Source: Roseibium sp. MMSF_3544 (GTDB taxonomy: Bacteria > Pseudomonadota > Alphaproteobacteria > Rhizobiales > Stappiaceae). Taken from it: a stretch of 64,000 nucleotides of DNA. Of the stretch, positions 26,193 to 35,556 are shown piece after piece; the stretch's first letter is position 1; every line of letters starts with the position of its first letter. A program made the translations under genes and the position numbers. Under the pieces are notes generated by a model that was not told where the DNA came from, made no database searches, and saw nothing but the letters and a program-made list of their open reading frames with translations. The stretch is taken from NCBI RefSeq assembly GCF_030732845.1, contig NZ_JASHKA010000002.1, positions 62,001 through 126,000 of the forward strand, read 5' to 3'.

Positions 26193-27004
26193 CACTTTAC
26201 TGCGCCCGCTGTCATGCCACGCACGAAGTGACGCTGGAAAAACAGGAACAGGATGACGACCGGTATGGCCATGATGACTGTGCCGCTGGAAAGACCGGTC
26301 ACGTCACGTGTCATGGTTCCCTGGAAATTGAGGAGACCCACCGACAAGGTGCGCATCTCATCCTGCGTCAGCAACAAAAGGCGCAGCAGCAGGTCGTTCC
26401 AGCTCCAAAGAAACTCAAGCAGCGCTGTCGTCACGACGGCGGGCATGGCGATGGGCATGATTACGCGCCGGTAGATCTGGAACTCGGTGGCTCCGTCGAT
26501 GCGCGCTGCCTCATGAAGCGCTTTGGGCACGCCGACGAAATAGGACGTGAACATGAAAACAAACACCGAGACCGCGAGGGCCAGATCGGCAACAATGACA
26601 CCGAAATGCGTGTTCAACAGTCCGAATGAGCGCACAATCTGGAACAGCGGCAAGACGATCGCCGTGACCGGTATCATGAGGCCGATCAGGAAAAGCACCT
26701 GAAGTGCGAGTTTGCCTCTGAAGTCAATAAACACCATGGCGTAAGCGGCCAGAGAGGCGATCACGACCATGACGGCGGCATCAACCACGGAGATCAGAAG
26801 CGTGTTGAAGAAGTACCGGCTAAAGCCGCCTTCGGTCCACACGCGGACATAATGCTCGAACGTTACGTTGAGCGGGGGATACCAGGCCGGGTTCACCAGC
26901 TCTGTCGTTGGCTTTAGCGACGTGAACACCGTCAGGATCAGGGGTGACGCCATCAACACTGCGATCACACCGAGAACGAAAAGAAGGATCCATCGACCGT
27001 ACAT
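26192..27004 (-). CDS. Carbohydrate ABC transporter permease, MalG type
   Basis: Inner-membrane subunit of 270 residues with six hydrophobic segments. The EAA loop reads EAARIDGATEFQIYRRVIMPIAMPA, the site of contact with the ATPase. The final helix runs GTVIMAIPVVILFLFFQRHFVRGMTAGAVK, typical of the MalG/UgpE C-terminus. The gene starts immediately after the stop of the MalF-type permease, indicating translational coupling. Confidence 0.95.
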   Translation of the reverse strand: MYGRWILLFVLGVIAVLMASPLILTVFTSLKPTTELVNPAWYPPLNVTFEHYVRVWTEGGFSRYFFNTLLISVVDAAVMVVIASLAAYAMVFIDFRGKLALQVLFLIGLMIPVTAIVLPLFQIVRSFGLLNTHFGVIVADLALAVSVFVFMFTSYFVGVPKALHEAARIDGATEFQIYRRVIMPIAMPAVVTTALLEFLWSWNDLLLRLLLLTQDEMRTLSVGLLNFQGTMTRDVTGLSSGTVIMAIPVVILFLFFQRHFVRGMTAGAVK

Positions 27005-27892
27005 TTATCGGTCCTCCTTGTTCTGTATCTGCATGTAGATGATCGTCGCGGCGCTCACGATGACCAGGAGCGAGACCCCGATTGCCGAGCCGTACCCGTA
27101 TTGATTTTCCAGCGCACCACGCTTGTACATGTAGGTCGACAAGATTTCGCTGAAGCGGATCGGACCGCCTTTTGTGGTTGCCCAGACCAGGTCGAACACC
27201 TTGAAGGACTGGGTAAGCGTGAGGATGAAGACGACTGCGGTTACGGGCCGCAACGCTGGCAAGGTGACATAACGGAATGCCTGAACCGGTGTTGCGCCGT
27301 CGACCTTGGCAGCTTCATAGAGGTCTTCATCTACCGCTTGAAGTCCGGCCAGGAAAATGATGACGCTGAGGCCGATCGTGGACCAGCTGTGGGCGAGCGC
27401 CAGAGCGTACAACACCACATCCGGACTGCCGAGCCACGGCGTCGCAAGTCCGCCGAGGCCGATGGATTCCAGCAACTGGTTGATGACCCCGGTCGGCTGA
27501 TACATCCACCGCCAGATGGTGGCGACCGCCATGGGGGAGATCACCACCGGCAGAACGATACAGGTCTGAATCAACAGGCGGGCCTTCCAGACGCGGGCCA
27601 GCATGGCGGCGATGACAAGTCCCAGCCCAACGTTGATGACAATGATGACGCCTGACCAGACGAAAGTATTTCGGAAGGCTTCCCAGAAAATCTTGTCTGT
27701 GAAAAGCCGCTCATAATTGGCAAGGCCGATATATTTGCGGTTCGGACTGATACCGTCCCAATCGGTGAAGGAGTACTCAACGACCGAAATGGTCGGGTAA
27801 ATCGCAAAAACGATGTAGATCGTCAGCGCGGGCAAAAGAAACAGGACCGGGTTCAGTCTTTGGGCCCATTTCGAATCCGGATCGAGAAACAT
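27005..27892 (-). CDS. Carbohydrate ABC transporter permease, MalF/UgpA type
   Basis: Inner-membrane subunit of 295 residues. The N-terminal helix begins LFLLPALTIYIVFAIYPTI and is followed by SFTDWDG, the usual start of UgpA/ThuF-type permeases. The EAA loop EAAKVDGATPVQAFRYVTLP is present. An ATG at 27892 with GGGAG seven bases upstream is chosen; a GTG at 27943 would add 17 residues but has no visible ribosome binding site. Confidence 0.93.
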   Translation of the reverse strand: MFLDPDSKWAQRLNPVLFLLPALTIYIVFAIYPTISVVEYSFTDWDGISPNRKYIGLANYERLFTDKIFWEAFRNTFVWSGVIIVINVGLGLVIAAMLARVWKARLLIQTCIVLPVVISPMAVATIWRWMYQPTGVINQLLESIGLGGLATPWLGSPDVVLYALALAHSWSTIGLSVIIFLAGLQAVDEDLYEAAKVDGATPVQAFRYVTLPALRPVTAVVFILTLTQSFKVFDLVWATTKGGPIRFSEILSTYMYKRGALENQYGYGSAIGVSLLVIVSAATIIYMQIQNKEDR

Positions 27893-28017
27893 CGAGCCAC
27901 TCCCGAGGATCAGGTTTTCGGAGGTCTTCTCCGCTGTCGACACAGCGGCTACACGCCAGCGGCTGCCCCTGGAATGGAATGAAGCCCAGGGGCCGTGGGG
28001 TCGGTAACCGGGTTGGC

Positions 28018-29325
28018 TTACCGGTCGGCGATGCCACCTGGCAGCATGATTTCACCGGCCTCTTTGGCTGAAGACCACGCGCCCTGCATTTCCGAGGTGA
28101 ACTCTTCCGGCGTCATGACATCCAAAAGCAGAGCCTGGAGCCCGTCATACGAGACTGTGGTCAGACTACCTGGTGTGATTGTATCCAGGAATGCCGGAAC
28201 CGTGCCGTTCGCGGCGTGATCGTCGGATGTTTTCCAGATGTCGACGGCCAGAGGAGACATTTCGGCTTCAGCCAGAGCTGCGTCCAAGGGGCCGACGGGA
28301 ACGGTGCCCGCGTTCAACAAGGCGACGCGGCCTTTCGTGTCCAGGAACATGCTGTTGAGGAAACGCACCGCTATGTCAGCACCCTCAGAGCCTTCGCGTA
28401 TGTACCAGCCGCTTCCGATGGAGTTTGTCGGGTGGATCTTTTGACTGTCTTCGAACGGTGGGACCGCAAAAACACTGTAGTCGCCAATCCTGTCTCCCGC
28501 GGCTTCAATACCGCCGCCAATGACCCAAGGACCGGTGAATGTCATCGGCACCTCACCTGCCCAGAAGCGGTCCATCAGTTCACCATAACCGATCGCCACG
28601 GGTGTCGGACCAAACCAACCGGCCTTGCCCATTTCCTGAAGCTTCGCCGAGGCTGCCACGAACGGTGCATCCGTCCATTCGCCGTCGCCGAACAGAACAT
28701 CTTCAATGCCGTCCGGTCCCGCGTATCGGCCGAACATCATCGACTGCCAATGCGAAATAGGCCACTTGTCAGCTGCGCCAAGACCAATCGGAGTGTCGTA
28801 TCCGGCTGCCTGGAGTTTGGCGACAGCTGCCTCCATTTCCGCCCAGGTCGTGGGCACATCGATCCCGTGCTCAGCAAAGATTGCCTTGTTGTAGAACATT
28901 CCGGTTGTTTCAACTTCGCTCCCGAATGCCCACAGTTTGCCGTCGCTCGAGGTTTGCACGACAATCCCCTCCGGGATCGTGTCTCCCCAGTTATGCTCGA
29001 AATAGGCGTCCGTCAGATCGGCGACCAGGCCACCGGCGATAAGTGCGGCCGGTTGTCCGGGCCCTGTGCCAAATGTGAAGAGATCAGGACCTTCTCCGGC
29101 CGATAGGGCAGGGACCAGTGCAGGATTGAACAGATCGGAAGAGTTTTTGACGACCGTAATCTTTGCATCGGGGTTGGCAGTGTTGAAGGCATAGGCAAGC
29201 TCGTCATAAATCGTGGTCTGTCCCGGCTCTCCGGCAACCCAGACGACGACCTCTGTTTGTGCGAGCGCCGTGCCCGGCAATGCGACCAGAACACTGAATG
29301 CGGTAATTGCGGCTAGGTTTTTCAT
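28018..29325 (-). CDS. Carbohydrate ABC transporter substrate-binding protein
   Basis: Periplasmic receptor of the CUT1 importer, 435 residues. A signal peptide of about 22 residues ends ALA, followed by the mature start QTEVVVWVAGEPGQ. It has the type-1 sugar-binding fold pattern, e.g. GKLWAFGSEVETTGMFYNKAIF and PTTWAEMEAAVAKL, seen in UgpB/MalE relatives. Ligand unknown. GGGAGGAG precedes the ATG. First gene of the operon, behind the double LacI-type operator. Confidence 0.94.
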   Translation of the reverse strand: MKNLAAITAFSVLVALPGTALAQTEVVVWVAGEPGQTTIYDELAYAFNTANPDAKITVVKNSSDLFNPALVPALSAGEGPDLFTFGTGPGQPAALIAGGLVADLTDAYFEHNWGDTIPEGIVVQTSSDGKLWAFGSEVETTGMFYNKAIFAEHGIDVPTTWAEMEAAVAKLQAAGYDTPIGLGAADKWPISHWQSMMFGRYAGPDGIEDVLFGDGEWTDAPFVAASAKLQEMGKAGWFGPTPVAIGYGELMDRFWAGEVPMTFTGPWVIGGGIEAAGDRIGDYSVFAVPPFEDSQKIHPTNSIGSGWYIREGSEGADIAVRFLNSMFLDTKGRVALLNAGTVPVGPLDAALAEAEMSPLAVDIWKTSDDHAANGTVPAFLDTITPGSLTTVSYDGLQALLLDVMTPEEFTSEMQGAWSSAKEAGEIMLPGGIADR

Positions 29326-29363
29326 TGTGGCTCTCCTCCCAAAGAAGCTTCAATTTCGGGCAC

Positions 29364-29398
29364 TGTATACGTTTTCATAGGCCATGTAAACGTATACA
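29364..29398 (-). promoter_or_regulatory. Double LacI-type operator with embedded promoter
   Basis: Two 14-bp LacI-type palindromes with central CG: TGTATACGTTTTCA at 29364-29377 and TGTAAACGTATACA at 29385-29398, centres 21 bases apart (two helical turns). On the minus strand a -35-like TTTACA lies in the distal site and a -10-like TATACA in the proximal one, 15 bases apart, so repressor bound here would cover the promoter of the binding-protein gene. The outer 11 bases of the pair are also an exact inverted repeat. Confidence 0.8.
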
Positions 29399-29600
29399 TG
29401 ACGAGTTTTCGTCGCTTCCGCTCGCTTTCTGGCATGCGCCGGGTGCGGCCCGTTTCGCCAGTAGATCAGGTGTCATGCGCTGGACTGAAAAGCTCGTTGT
29501 TCCCCCGCTCAGTAGAAACAAACACCCCTCCCTGATTGATGTGCTACAACCGGGGATAGTTTGGTGATAGACTGAGTGACGAACGCCATTGGGGGGCGAA

Positions 29601-31370
29601 GTGGCTGGTTTTTTTCGCATTTTGATTTTCCTTTTTACCATCTCAGTCAGCATGGGTGTTGCCCAGGCGGAGCGCCGGGTTGCACTCGTCATCGGGAATT
29701 CGGGATATCAGCACGTCGCGGCTCTCAAAAACCCCTACAACGATGCCAGGGGTATGGTGGCTAAACTCCAAAGCTTGGACTTTGACGTGGTGGAAGGACT
29801 GGATCTTGATCTCCGCGGACTGCGGTCGAAGATCGAGGCGTTCGTATCGAAGCTCAACGACGCGGACATTGCGCTCTTTTTCTACGCCGGCCACGGCCTT
29901 CAGGTGAACGGCGTGAACTACCTGCTGCCGACCGATGCCCAGCTCAATTCGCCGCTGGATCTGGAATTCGAAACGGTCCCAATCAACCTGATCCTGCGAA
30001 CGATGGAGCAGGCCAGCAAGACCAACCTTGTCTTCCTGGATGCGTGTCGGAACAATCCGCTCGCCGAAAACCTTGCCCGGTCGATGGGCACGAGATCGGC
30101 TTCTGTCGGGCGCGGGCTTGCGAAGACCAGCTCGGGCATCGGAACGCTGATTTCGTTTGCCACGCAGCCGGGCAACGTTGCGCTTGACGGTGCAGGGGAA
30201 AACAGCCCCTTCACGACAGCGCTGCTCAAGCACCTCGGGACACCCGGGCAGGATATTACCCGGGATCTGGTCTCCGTGCGCCGTGATGTTCTGGAAGCAA
30301 CCAATGGCCGCCAGGTCCCCTGGGAAAACTCCTCTCTCACGGGCGAGATCATTCTCAAAGCCAAGGAACCGCCGAAGCCGGTGATCGTGGAGCAACCTGT
30401 TCCGCCTGCGAAGAACCCGCAAATCGAACTGGCCTACTGGGAATCGATCAAGACGGGAGAAAACGCGGTCTATTTCGAAAACTACCTGAAACGGTATCCG
30501 GACGGCCAGTTCGCCGATATCGCGAAAGTACGCATCGACGAGATCAAGGACAGGGCAACTGCCCGCGAGGCCGAGGAGCGCCGGCGGGTGGCAGCAACCG
30601 AGATCGCCTATTGGCAATCCATCCAGAATGCGTCGCAACCCGAATTGTTTGAGAGCTACCTGACACGATATCCGGACGGAGATTATGCCGATCTGGCTCG
30701 GTTGAAGATCGATCTGTTGAAGAGGGAAACACCGGTAATCCCCAAGGCGCCAGAAACATCGCAAATCAAGGCGCATGAAGAGCCGCAGAAGGACACTGAA
30801 ACCCAGAAAGAAATCGTGGTTGCCAATCTTTCACCGGAAAGTGCGGGAGCTGCAGCCACCGACGAGCAACCGGCAGAGGTTCTGGACGAAAAAGAGCTGG
30901 CGCGCGCCCTTCAGACCGAACTCAATCGTCTTGGCTGTTCAGTCGGCAGGGTCGACGGGGCCTGGGGAAAGCGAAGCCGCGGTGCGCTCAGGACCTATGC
31001 CGCAGAGGCCGGCCTGGAGCTGGCCTCGCTTGATCCGAAAGTGGAAATTCTGGATCAACTCAAAAAGTCGACCGGGCGGGTCTGTCCTCTGACCTGCGGC
31101 CGGAACCAGGAACTGAAAAACGGAAAATGCGTTGCCGTCAGGCAACCTGCCAGCACATCGGGAAGCTCCGGGACGTCAAAAACCAAGACGGAAAAAACCA
31201 CAACGACCCGAACAAGCAGCGCCTGCCCGAGCGATCCGAATGTCGATTCGCACACTTATGCGAAACGGCGGCGCCCCGGCACGGACATGAAGTACTACAC
31301 GCATTCCTGTGGCCGGACGGTTGTCTGCCGGGCGCACGCCAGTCAGCCCAGAGTGTGTTTCTGGCAATAG
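29601..31370 (+). CDS. Exported caspase-like (peptidase C14 / metacaspase) protein
   Basis: 589 residues. A signal peptide (about 1-23, ending AQA) is followed by a caspase p20-like domain at ~25-250: RVALVIGNSGY, catalytic His98 in FFYAGHG and Cys149 in LDACRNNP, both present. Residues ~275-385 hold two ~60-residue repeats beginning ELAYWESI and EIAYWQSI and ending YPDGQFAD / YPDGDYAD, TPR- or YbgF-like. A peptidoglycan-binding-like segment follows (ALQTELNRLGCSVGRVDGAWGKRS). The tail is Ser/Thr-rich and ends in a Cys-containing region. The likely site is the periplasm; function unknown, proteolysis with Arg/Lys specificity plausible. GTG start chosen after GGGGGGCGAA; no operon partner. Confidence 0.88.
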   Translation: MAGFFRILIFLFTISVSMGVAQAERRVALVIGNSGYQHVAALKNPYNDARGMVAKLQSLDFDVVEGLDLDLRGLRSKIEAFVSKLNDADIALFFYAGHGLQVNGVNYLLPTDAQLNSPLDLEFETVPINLILRTMEQASKTNLVFLDACRNNPLAENLARSMGTRSASVGRGLAKTSSGIGTLISFATQPGNVALDGAGENSPFTTALLKHLGTPGQDITRDLVSVRRDVLEATNGRQVPWENSSLTGEIILKAKEPPKPVIVEQPVPPAKNPQIELAYWESIKTGENAVYFENYLKRYPDGQFADIAKVRIDEIKDRATAREAEERRRVAATEIAYWQSIQNASQPELFESYLTRYPDGDYADLARLKIDLLKRETPVIPKAPETSQIKAHEEPQKDTETQKEIVVANLSPESAGAAATDEQPAEVLDEKELARALQTELNRLGCSVGRVDGAWGKRSRGALRTYAAEAGLELASLDPKVEILDQLKKSTGRVCPLTCGRNQELKNGKCVAVRQPASTSGSSGTSKTKTEKTTTTRTSSACPSDPNVDSHTYAKRRRPGTDMKYYTHSCGRTVVCRAHASQPRVCFWQ

Positions 31371-31686
31371 GATGGAACCGTCTGCAGGCGCGCAGAGATC
31401 GGCGACGACTGTTGAAAACGGGCGGCTGTCCGCTGCTTGCGATCAATGCTTTTTGCGATGGCAAAACCTTCGCCGCTAAAGCCCGAGGCCTGGCGCATCA
31501 CCTGCTTAGGAACAGGACGGGCAACGGTTTGACGGGATCGGGAAAAACCAGTTCAGGGAAATGAGATTTGGACCGCTGGACTGTTGGCGTTTTGCCCTGA
31601 GGTCAAAGCTATGCCCGTTTAGCTGAACTTATGCCGGAAGCATGACCGCCCGGCGTATGCCGGGCGGTCGTTTCGTTGGAAAGCGA
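31371..31686. other. Intergenic stretch between convergent genes
   Basis: About 315 bases. Apart from the strong hairpin at 31644-31669 nothing recognisable was found; short frames here have no plausible composition. Confidence 0.5.
31644..31669. terminator. Strong terminator hairpin serving convergent genes
   Basis: GACCGCCCGGC and GCCGGGCGGTC form a perfect 11-bp stem with a GTAT loop, 18 bases past the stop of the binding-protein gene. On the plus strand GTTTCGTT follows. It can end both the Liv-type operon and the caspase-like gene. Confidence 0.7.
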
Positions 31687-32943
31687 TTACTTCTTCAACG
31701 ATGCGATATAGGCATCGACTTCGGTCAATGACAGATATTCCACTTCGTCCGTGCCGGCGTCTGTGAATTTCCACACGACGGCCGGTGCAGACACGTCCCC
31801 GTTTGCATCAAAGCGGACGTTGCCGGTTGCACCCTGGTACATCACGGTGCCGCCGCCTGACAGCGTTTCCTTGGCTGTGGTAAAGCCGGCGGTATCTGCC
31901 GTGACGGGTGTCCCGTTCGGGTCGGTGACTTTTGAAACGGCTGCGGCAATGTCCGCACCGCTTGCATCGGCGCCGGCCGCCTCCATGGCCAAGAGCGCGA
32001 TCATCGTGGCGTCATAGCTGTTCGCAAGACCGGGGCCATTCGGTTCAGAACCGAACTTCGCGGTATAGGCGGCCTTGAAGGCGTCTGCACTTTCAACGCG
32101 TGGTGAAGCGGTGTCTGTGCCGAACGCATTTCCGAGATACTGCATGCCGACCGCGTCGCGGAATTCATCGGACTTCAGCGAGTTGGCAAGGATCATGTTT
32201 TGCGTTCCGCCGAGCGAAATCCATTCGCGCACAGCGGATTTGCCTTCGGTCGGATAGAGCGCCAGGTAGAGCGCATCAGGCTGACTGCCAAGGGCCTCTG
32301 TGACTTCCGCGCGATAGGACGGCTGCGCGTCATTGATAGCGACATTGGCTTTCACCTCGATGCCTGCAGCGGCAAAGTCGGCTGCAATCAGCCGGGACAT
32401 GTCCTGTCCCCAGTCGTCGTTCTTGTAGAGGATCGCGACTGACTTCCAGCCTTTGTCAGCGGCCACTTTCGCACCCATTGCCGACTGCACGCTCGTTGTT
32501 GCAAAGGTCCGGAACCAAAGGCCGTCGGTCTTGCCTTCCTCGGACAAAACCGTGAACGCCGTCGACGACGAACAGCAGGACATCTGCATGACGCCGCTTG
32601 GTACCGTCACAGATGTCAGGATCGGCATCGAAACGCCTGAGGAGACCGCACCGAGCAGCACCTTGATACCTTCCAGATCGACAAGTGCCTTGGCGGCATC
32701 CACGCCGACCTTCGGATCGACCTGCGTATCCCGCAGCACCATCTCGATCGAACATCCAGCCGCTCCACCGGCATCGTTCACCTGGTCGACGGCAAATTGG
32801 GCGACTTCGGCGATCGGGCGCCCCCAATCGACGGATGTCGGCAGGACAGCACCGACCTTCGTGGTGCAGTCTTGTGCCTGGACGCCGGTGCTCAGGGCGG
32901 TCATGCCCGCGGCCGCCGCCGCAAAAACCAATGTTTTTTTCAT
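31687..32943 (-). CDS. Branched-chain amino acid-type ABC transporter substrate-binding protein
   Basis: Periplasmic receptor of 418 residues. The signal peptide (about 23 residues, ending VQA) precedes QDCTTKVGAVLPTSVDWGRPI, the usual LivK-type opening. The fold markers GAVSSGVSMPILTSVTVPSGVMQMSCCSSS and YKNDDWGQDMSRLIAADFAAAGIEV match the Peripla_BP_6 group. In its position in an aldo/keto reductase operon the ligand is probably not leucine. The ATG at 32943 overlaps the livM stop (ATGA). Last gene of the operon. Confidence 0.94.
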   Translation of the reverse strand: MKKTLVFAAAAAGMTALSTGVQAQDCTTKVGAVLPTSVDWGRPIAEVAQFAVDQVNDAGGAAGCSIEMVLRDTQVDPKVGVDAAKALVDLEGIKVLLGAVSSGVSMPILTSVTVPSGVMQMSCCSSSTAFTVLSEEGKTDGLWFRTFATTSVQSAMGAKVAADKGWKSVAILYKNDDWGQDMSRLIAADFAAAGIEVKANVAINDAQPSYRAEVTEALGSQPDALYLALYPTEGKSAVREWISLGGTQNMILANSLKSDEFRDAVGMQYLGNAFGTDTASPRVESADAFKAAYTAKFGSEPNGPGLANSYDATMIALLAMEAAGADASGADIAAAVSKVTDPNGTPVTADTAGFTTAKETLSGGGTVMYQGATGNVRFDANGDVSAPAVVWKFTDAGTDEVEYLSLTEVDAYIASLKK

Positions 32944-33920
32944 GTTAGTCCCTCTGCTTGTGTTTTTTCCCGGGTACCTCCTCCGGGCTGTGAAACGACC
33001 AGCCGCTCGGGGAAAAGGCCCTGTGGCCTCCAAAGCAGCATGCCGACGATCACCATGCCGATCAGCACGAACTGGATCGAACCGGTGTAGAGCTGAACCT
33101 CGATGGGCGCGAAACGTGAGAGCGCCCAACCTGAAAACGTCCAGGCGCCCCAGATCAGAAATGCTCCGGCGATCGCGCCCTTGTTGTTGCCGGCGCCGCC
33201 GACAATGAGCATCGCCCAGATCTGGAAAGTCAGAATGGGAAGCACGTCCTGGGGGCTGACAAAGGCATAGAACGTGCCGTAGAGCGCACCGGCAAGGCCG
33301 ATGATGACGGAACCGGTCACGAAGGCCAGAAGGCGTATCCTTGCCGGCGCCTTGCCGAGCGAACGGGCGGCCGTTTCATCCTCGCGGATGGCCCTCAACA
33401 GACGGCCGAAAGGCGAGACGGTCAGCCTTTCCAGAAAGACATAGACAAGTGCCAGCACGACGAGCACCGAGATCAGAAACGCCAGATTGTAAGTGAGGCC
33501 GCTGCCGAGCGTTTCCATCATCGGACGCTCGAACCCGCGAATGCCCTGTGCACCACCGGTGACGTTGGTCGCATTGCGCATGACGTTTTCAAACGCGACC
33601 GCGACCCCGAAGGTGGCGATTGCCAGATAGTCGTGCCGCAGGCGCAAGGTCAGCTTGCCGACCATCCAGGCGAGGCCGCCGGCAAAGAGCAGGCCGCCGA
33701 AAAGTGCCAACGGGTAGAACAGCTCAAAACCGCCCAACTGACCCTCTTGGGGCGGGCCGCCCAGGATCAGTGTGCCATAGGCACCTGCGCCGAAAGAGGC
33801 GACGACACCGCCATTGAAGAGCCCTGTATTGCCCCATTGAAGGTTCAGCCCAAGAACCGCGATGGAAAGGATCGCAGCCACCGTGGTGAAGAACACCAGA
33901 TAGGAAAGGACGCCGATCAT
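32940..33920 (-). CDS. Branched-chain amino acid-type ABC transporter permease, LivM type
   Basis: Inner-membrane subunit of 326 residues with about ten hydrophobic segments. The NTGLFNGGVVASFGAGAYG opening and the conserved RAIREDETAARSLGKAPARIRLLAFVTGS loop are LivM hallmarks. It overlaps livH upstream and the binding-protein gene downstream by four bases each, so translation is coupled. Confidence 0.94.
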   Translation of the reverse strand: MIGVLSYLVFFTTVAAILSIAVLGLNLQWGNTGLFNGGVVASFGAGAYGTLILGGPPQEGQLGGFELFYPLALFGGLLFAGGLAWMVGKLTLRLRHDYLAIATFGVAVAFENVMRNATNVTGGAQGIRGFERPMMETLGSGLTYNLAFLISVLVVLALVYVFLERLTVSPFGRLLRAIREDETAARSLGKAPARIRLLAFVTGSVIIGLAGALYGTFYAFVSPQDVLPILTFQIWAMLIVGGAGNNKGAIAGAFLIWGAWTFSGWALSRFAPIEVQLYTGSIQFVLIGMVIVGMLLWRPQGLFPERLVVSQPGGGTREKTQAEGLT

Positions 33921-34831
33921 GTGCGTGCCTCCCCGAACAAACCGTGCGGCCGCAACAAAAGCACCGCCAGGATCATGAGAAACGGAACGGAGGGGCTGTA
34001 GCCCGAGGGCAGGATCACCAGCGCCAAATTTGCCGCTATGCCGACGATGAAACCGCCGAGAACGGCGCCGTATACGCTGCCGATGCCGCCCACGATCGTG
34101 GCGGCGAATATGGGTAGCACCAGATCGCGTCCCATGACGGGCGTGATCTGGTAGCTGAGACCATAAAAAATGCCGGCAACCGCTCCAAGACCGCCGCCTA
34201 TGATCCAGACAGCCGCGATCATCCGCTTGAGGTTTACACCGTGAACCTGGGCAAGGCTGGGATTTTCGGCGACGGCCCGCAATGAAAAGCCGAACGTGGT
34301 TCGTGACAGGACAAGATGCAGAATAAACATCAGGACCAGGGCTGCGATGAGCACAAACACCTGATCAGGTTTGACCAGAAGCAGGGGGTCGCGCGAGACA
34401 ACCATCGCGAAGGCGATATCTTGCGAGTAAAGCTCGGCGGACAAGCCGAAAACCAGGCCAATGACATTGCGAATGATCAGCGCCATGCCAAAGGACGCGA
34501 ACACCATCGACAGTTCCTCTCCCTTTTGCCGAACACGTTGGAAGATGAACCGGTCGATCAGGACAGCGGATAGTCCCGTGATGGCCATGGACAGCACAAT
34601 GGAGATCGCTAAAGCGCCAGTCATGGAGAGCGGGCCGATCTTTTCTGCAAGGATCGGCAGCAGGCTTTCGAACAGCTTGTCGAACACCAAAGCGCTGTAG
34701 GCGCCGATGGACAAAAGTTCTGCATGGGAGAAGTTTGCAAAGCGCAGGATGTGCATTGCCATCGTTAGCCCGATCGCACCCAACGACAGGAACGAGCCAA
34801 CAAGAATGCCGTCGACGAGATGCTGGATCAT
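33917..34831 (-). CDS. Branched-chain amino acid-type ABC transporter permease, LivH type
   Basis: Inner-membrane subunit of 304 residues. The opening LVDGILVGSFLSLGAIGLTMAMHILRFANFSHAELLSIGAY is the LivH signature in outline. RAVAENPSLAQVHGVNLKRMIAAVWIIGGGLGAVAGI gives the ATPase-contact loop. Its start overlaps the livF stop by four bases. Confidence 0.94.
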   Translation of the reverse strand: MIQHLVDGILVGSFLSLGAIGLTMAMHILRFANFSHAELLSIGAYSALVFDKLFESLLPILAEKIGPLSMTGALAISIVLSMAITGLSAVLIDRFIFQRVRQKGEELSMVFASFGMALIIRNVIGLVFGLSAELYSQDIAFAMVVSRDPLLLVKPDQVFVLIAALVLMFILHLVLSRTTFGFSLRAVAENPSLAQVHGVNLKRMIAAVWIIGGGLGAVAGIFYGLSYQITPVMGRDLVLPIFAATIVGGIGSVYGAVLGGFIVGIAANLALVILPSGYSPSVPFLMILAVLLLRPHGLFGEART

Positions 34832-35556
34832 GCCGGCACCCGCCTTTCCCCGCCGAGATAGATCCGCCCAAGCGTGGGGTCTTCCAAAAGCTGCGTGGCC
34901 GGCCCGTCAATCTGATTCCGCCCTTCTGCAAGCACATAACAATGATCGGCGCGTCTCAAGGCCTGCTTGACGTTTTGTTCGACCAGCAAAATGGTCACGC
35001 CTTGAGCCGTTAATTGCTTTGCATGATCAAGCACATCCTCGGCGGCCTTCGGCGACAAGCCGGCGGACGGTTCGTCCATCAGGATCAGCTCCGGTTCAAC
35101 GGCCAGCGCCATCGCCACGGCGAGGAATTGCCGCTGACCGCCGGAGAGCGCTCCCGCCCTGTCGCGCCGCTTTTCCGCCAGGACAGGAAACCGGTCATAA
35201 AGGTCGGCAAGACGCTTCTGCGGATTGCCGTGGGTTTTCAACGCCAGATCGAGGTTTTGTTGGATGGTGAGTGTCCTGAAGACATTGTCGGTCTGCGGGA
35301 CGTAGGCGATCCCCGCGCCGGTCATCCGGTCGGGAGAAAGACCGGTAATCTCCTTCGCACCAATTCTGATATGGCCGTCCGTGACCGGCAGAAGGCCGAC
35401 AACGACCTTGATCAGGGTCGACTTTCCTGCGCCGTTCGGCCCGATGATCGCAGTCAGACTGGCCTTTTCCGCTGTGAGCGACACACCGCTCAGGATCGGC
35501 AGGTCCGGAACATATCCGGCGGTCAGGTTCTCCACGCTCAGCAAGGCTTCAGGCAT
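34828..35556 (-). CDS. Branched-chain amino acid-type ABC transporter ATPase, LivF type
   Basis: ATP-binding subunit of 242 residues: Walker A GPNGAGKSTLIKV, signature LSGGQRQFLAVAMAL, Walker B LILMDEPSAGLSP and the switch segment ILLVEQNVKQALRRADH. The ATG at 35556 gives the normal LivF start MPEALLSVENL and overlaps the livG stop by eight bases; the longer frame lies inside livG. Confidence 0.95.
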   Translation of the reverse strand: MPEALLSVENLTAGYVPDLPILSGVSLTAEKASLTAIIGPNGAGKSTLIKVVVGLLPVTDGHIRIGAKEITGLSPDRMTGAGIAYVPQTDNVFRTLTIQQNLDLALKTHGNPQKRLADLYDRFPVLAEKRRDRAGALSGGQRQFLAVAMALAVEPELILMDEPSAGLSPKAAEDVLDHAKQLTAQGVTILLVEQNVKQALRRADHCYVLAEGRNQIDGPATQLLEDPTLGRIYLGGERRVPA

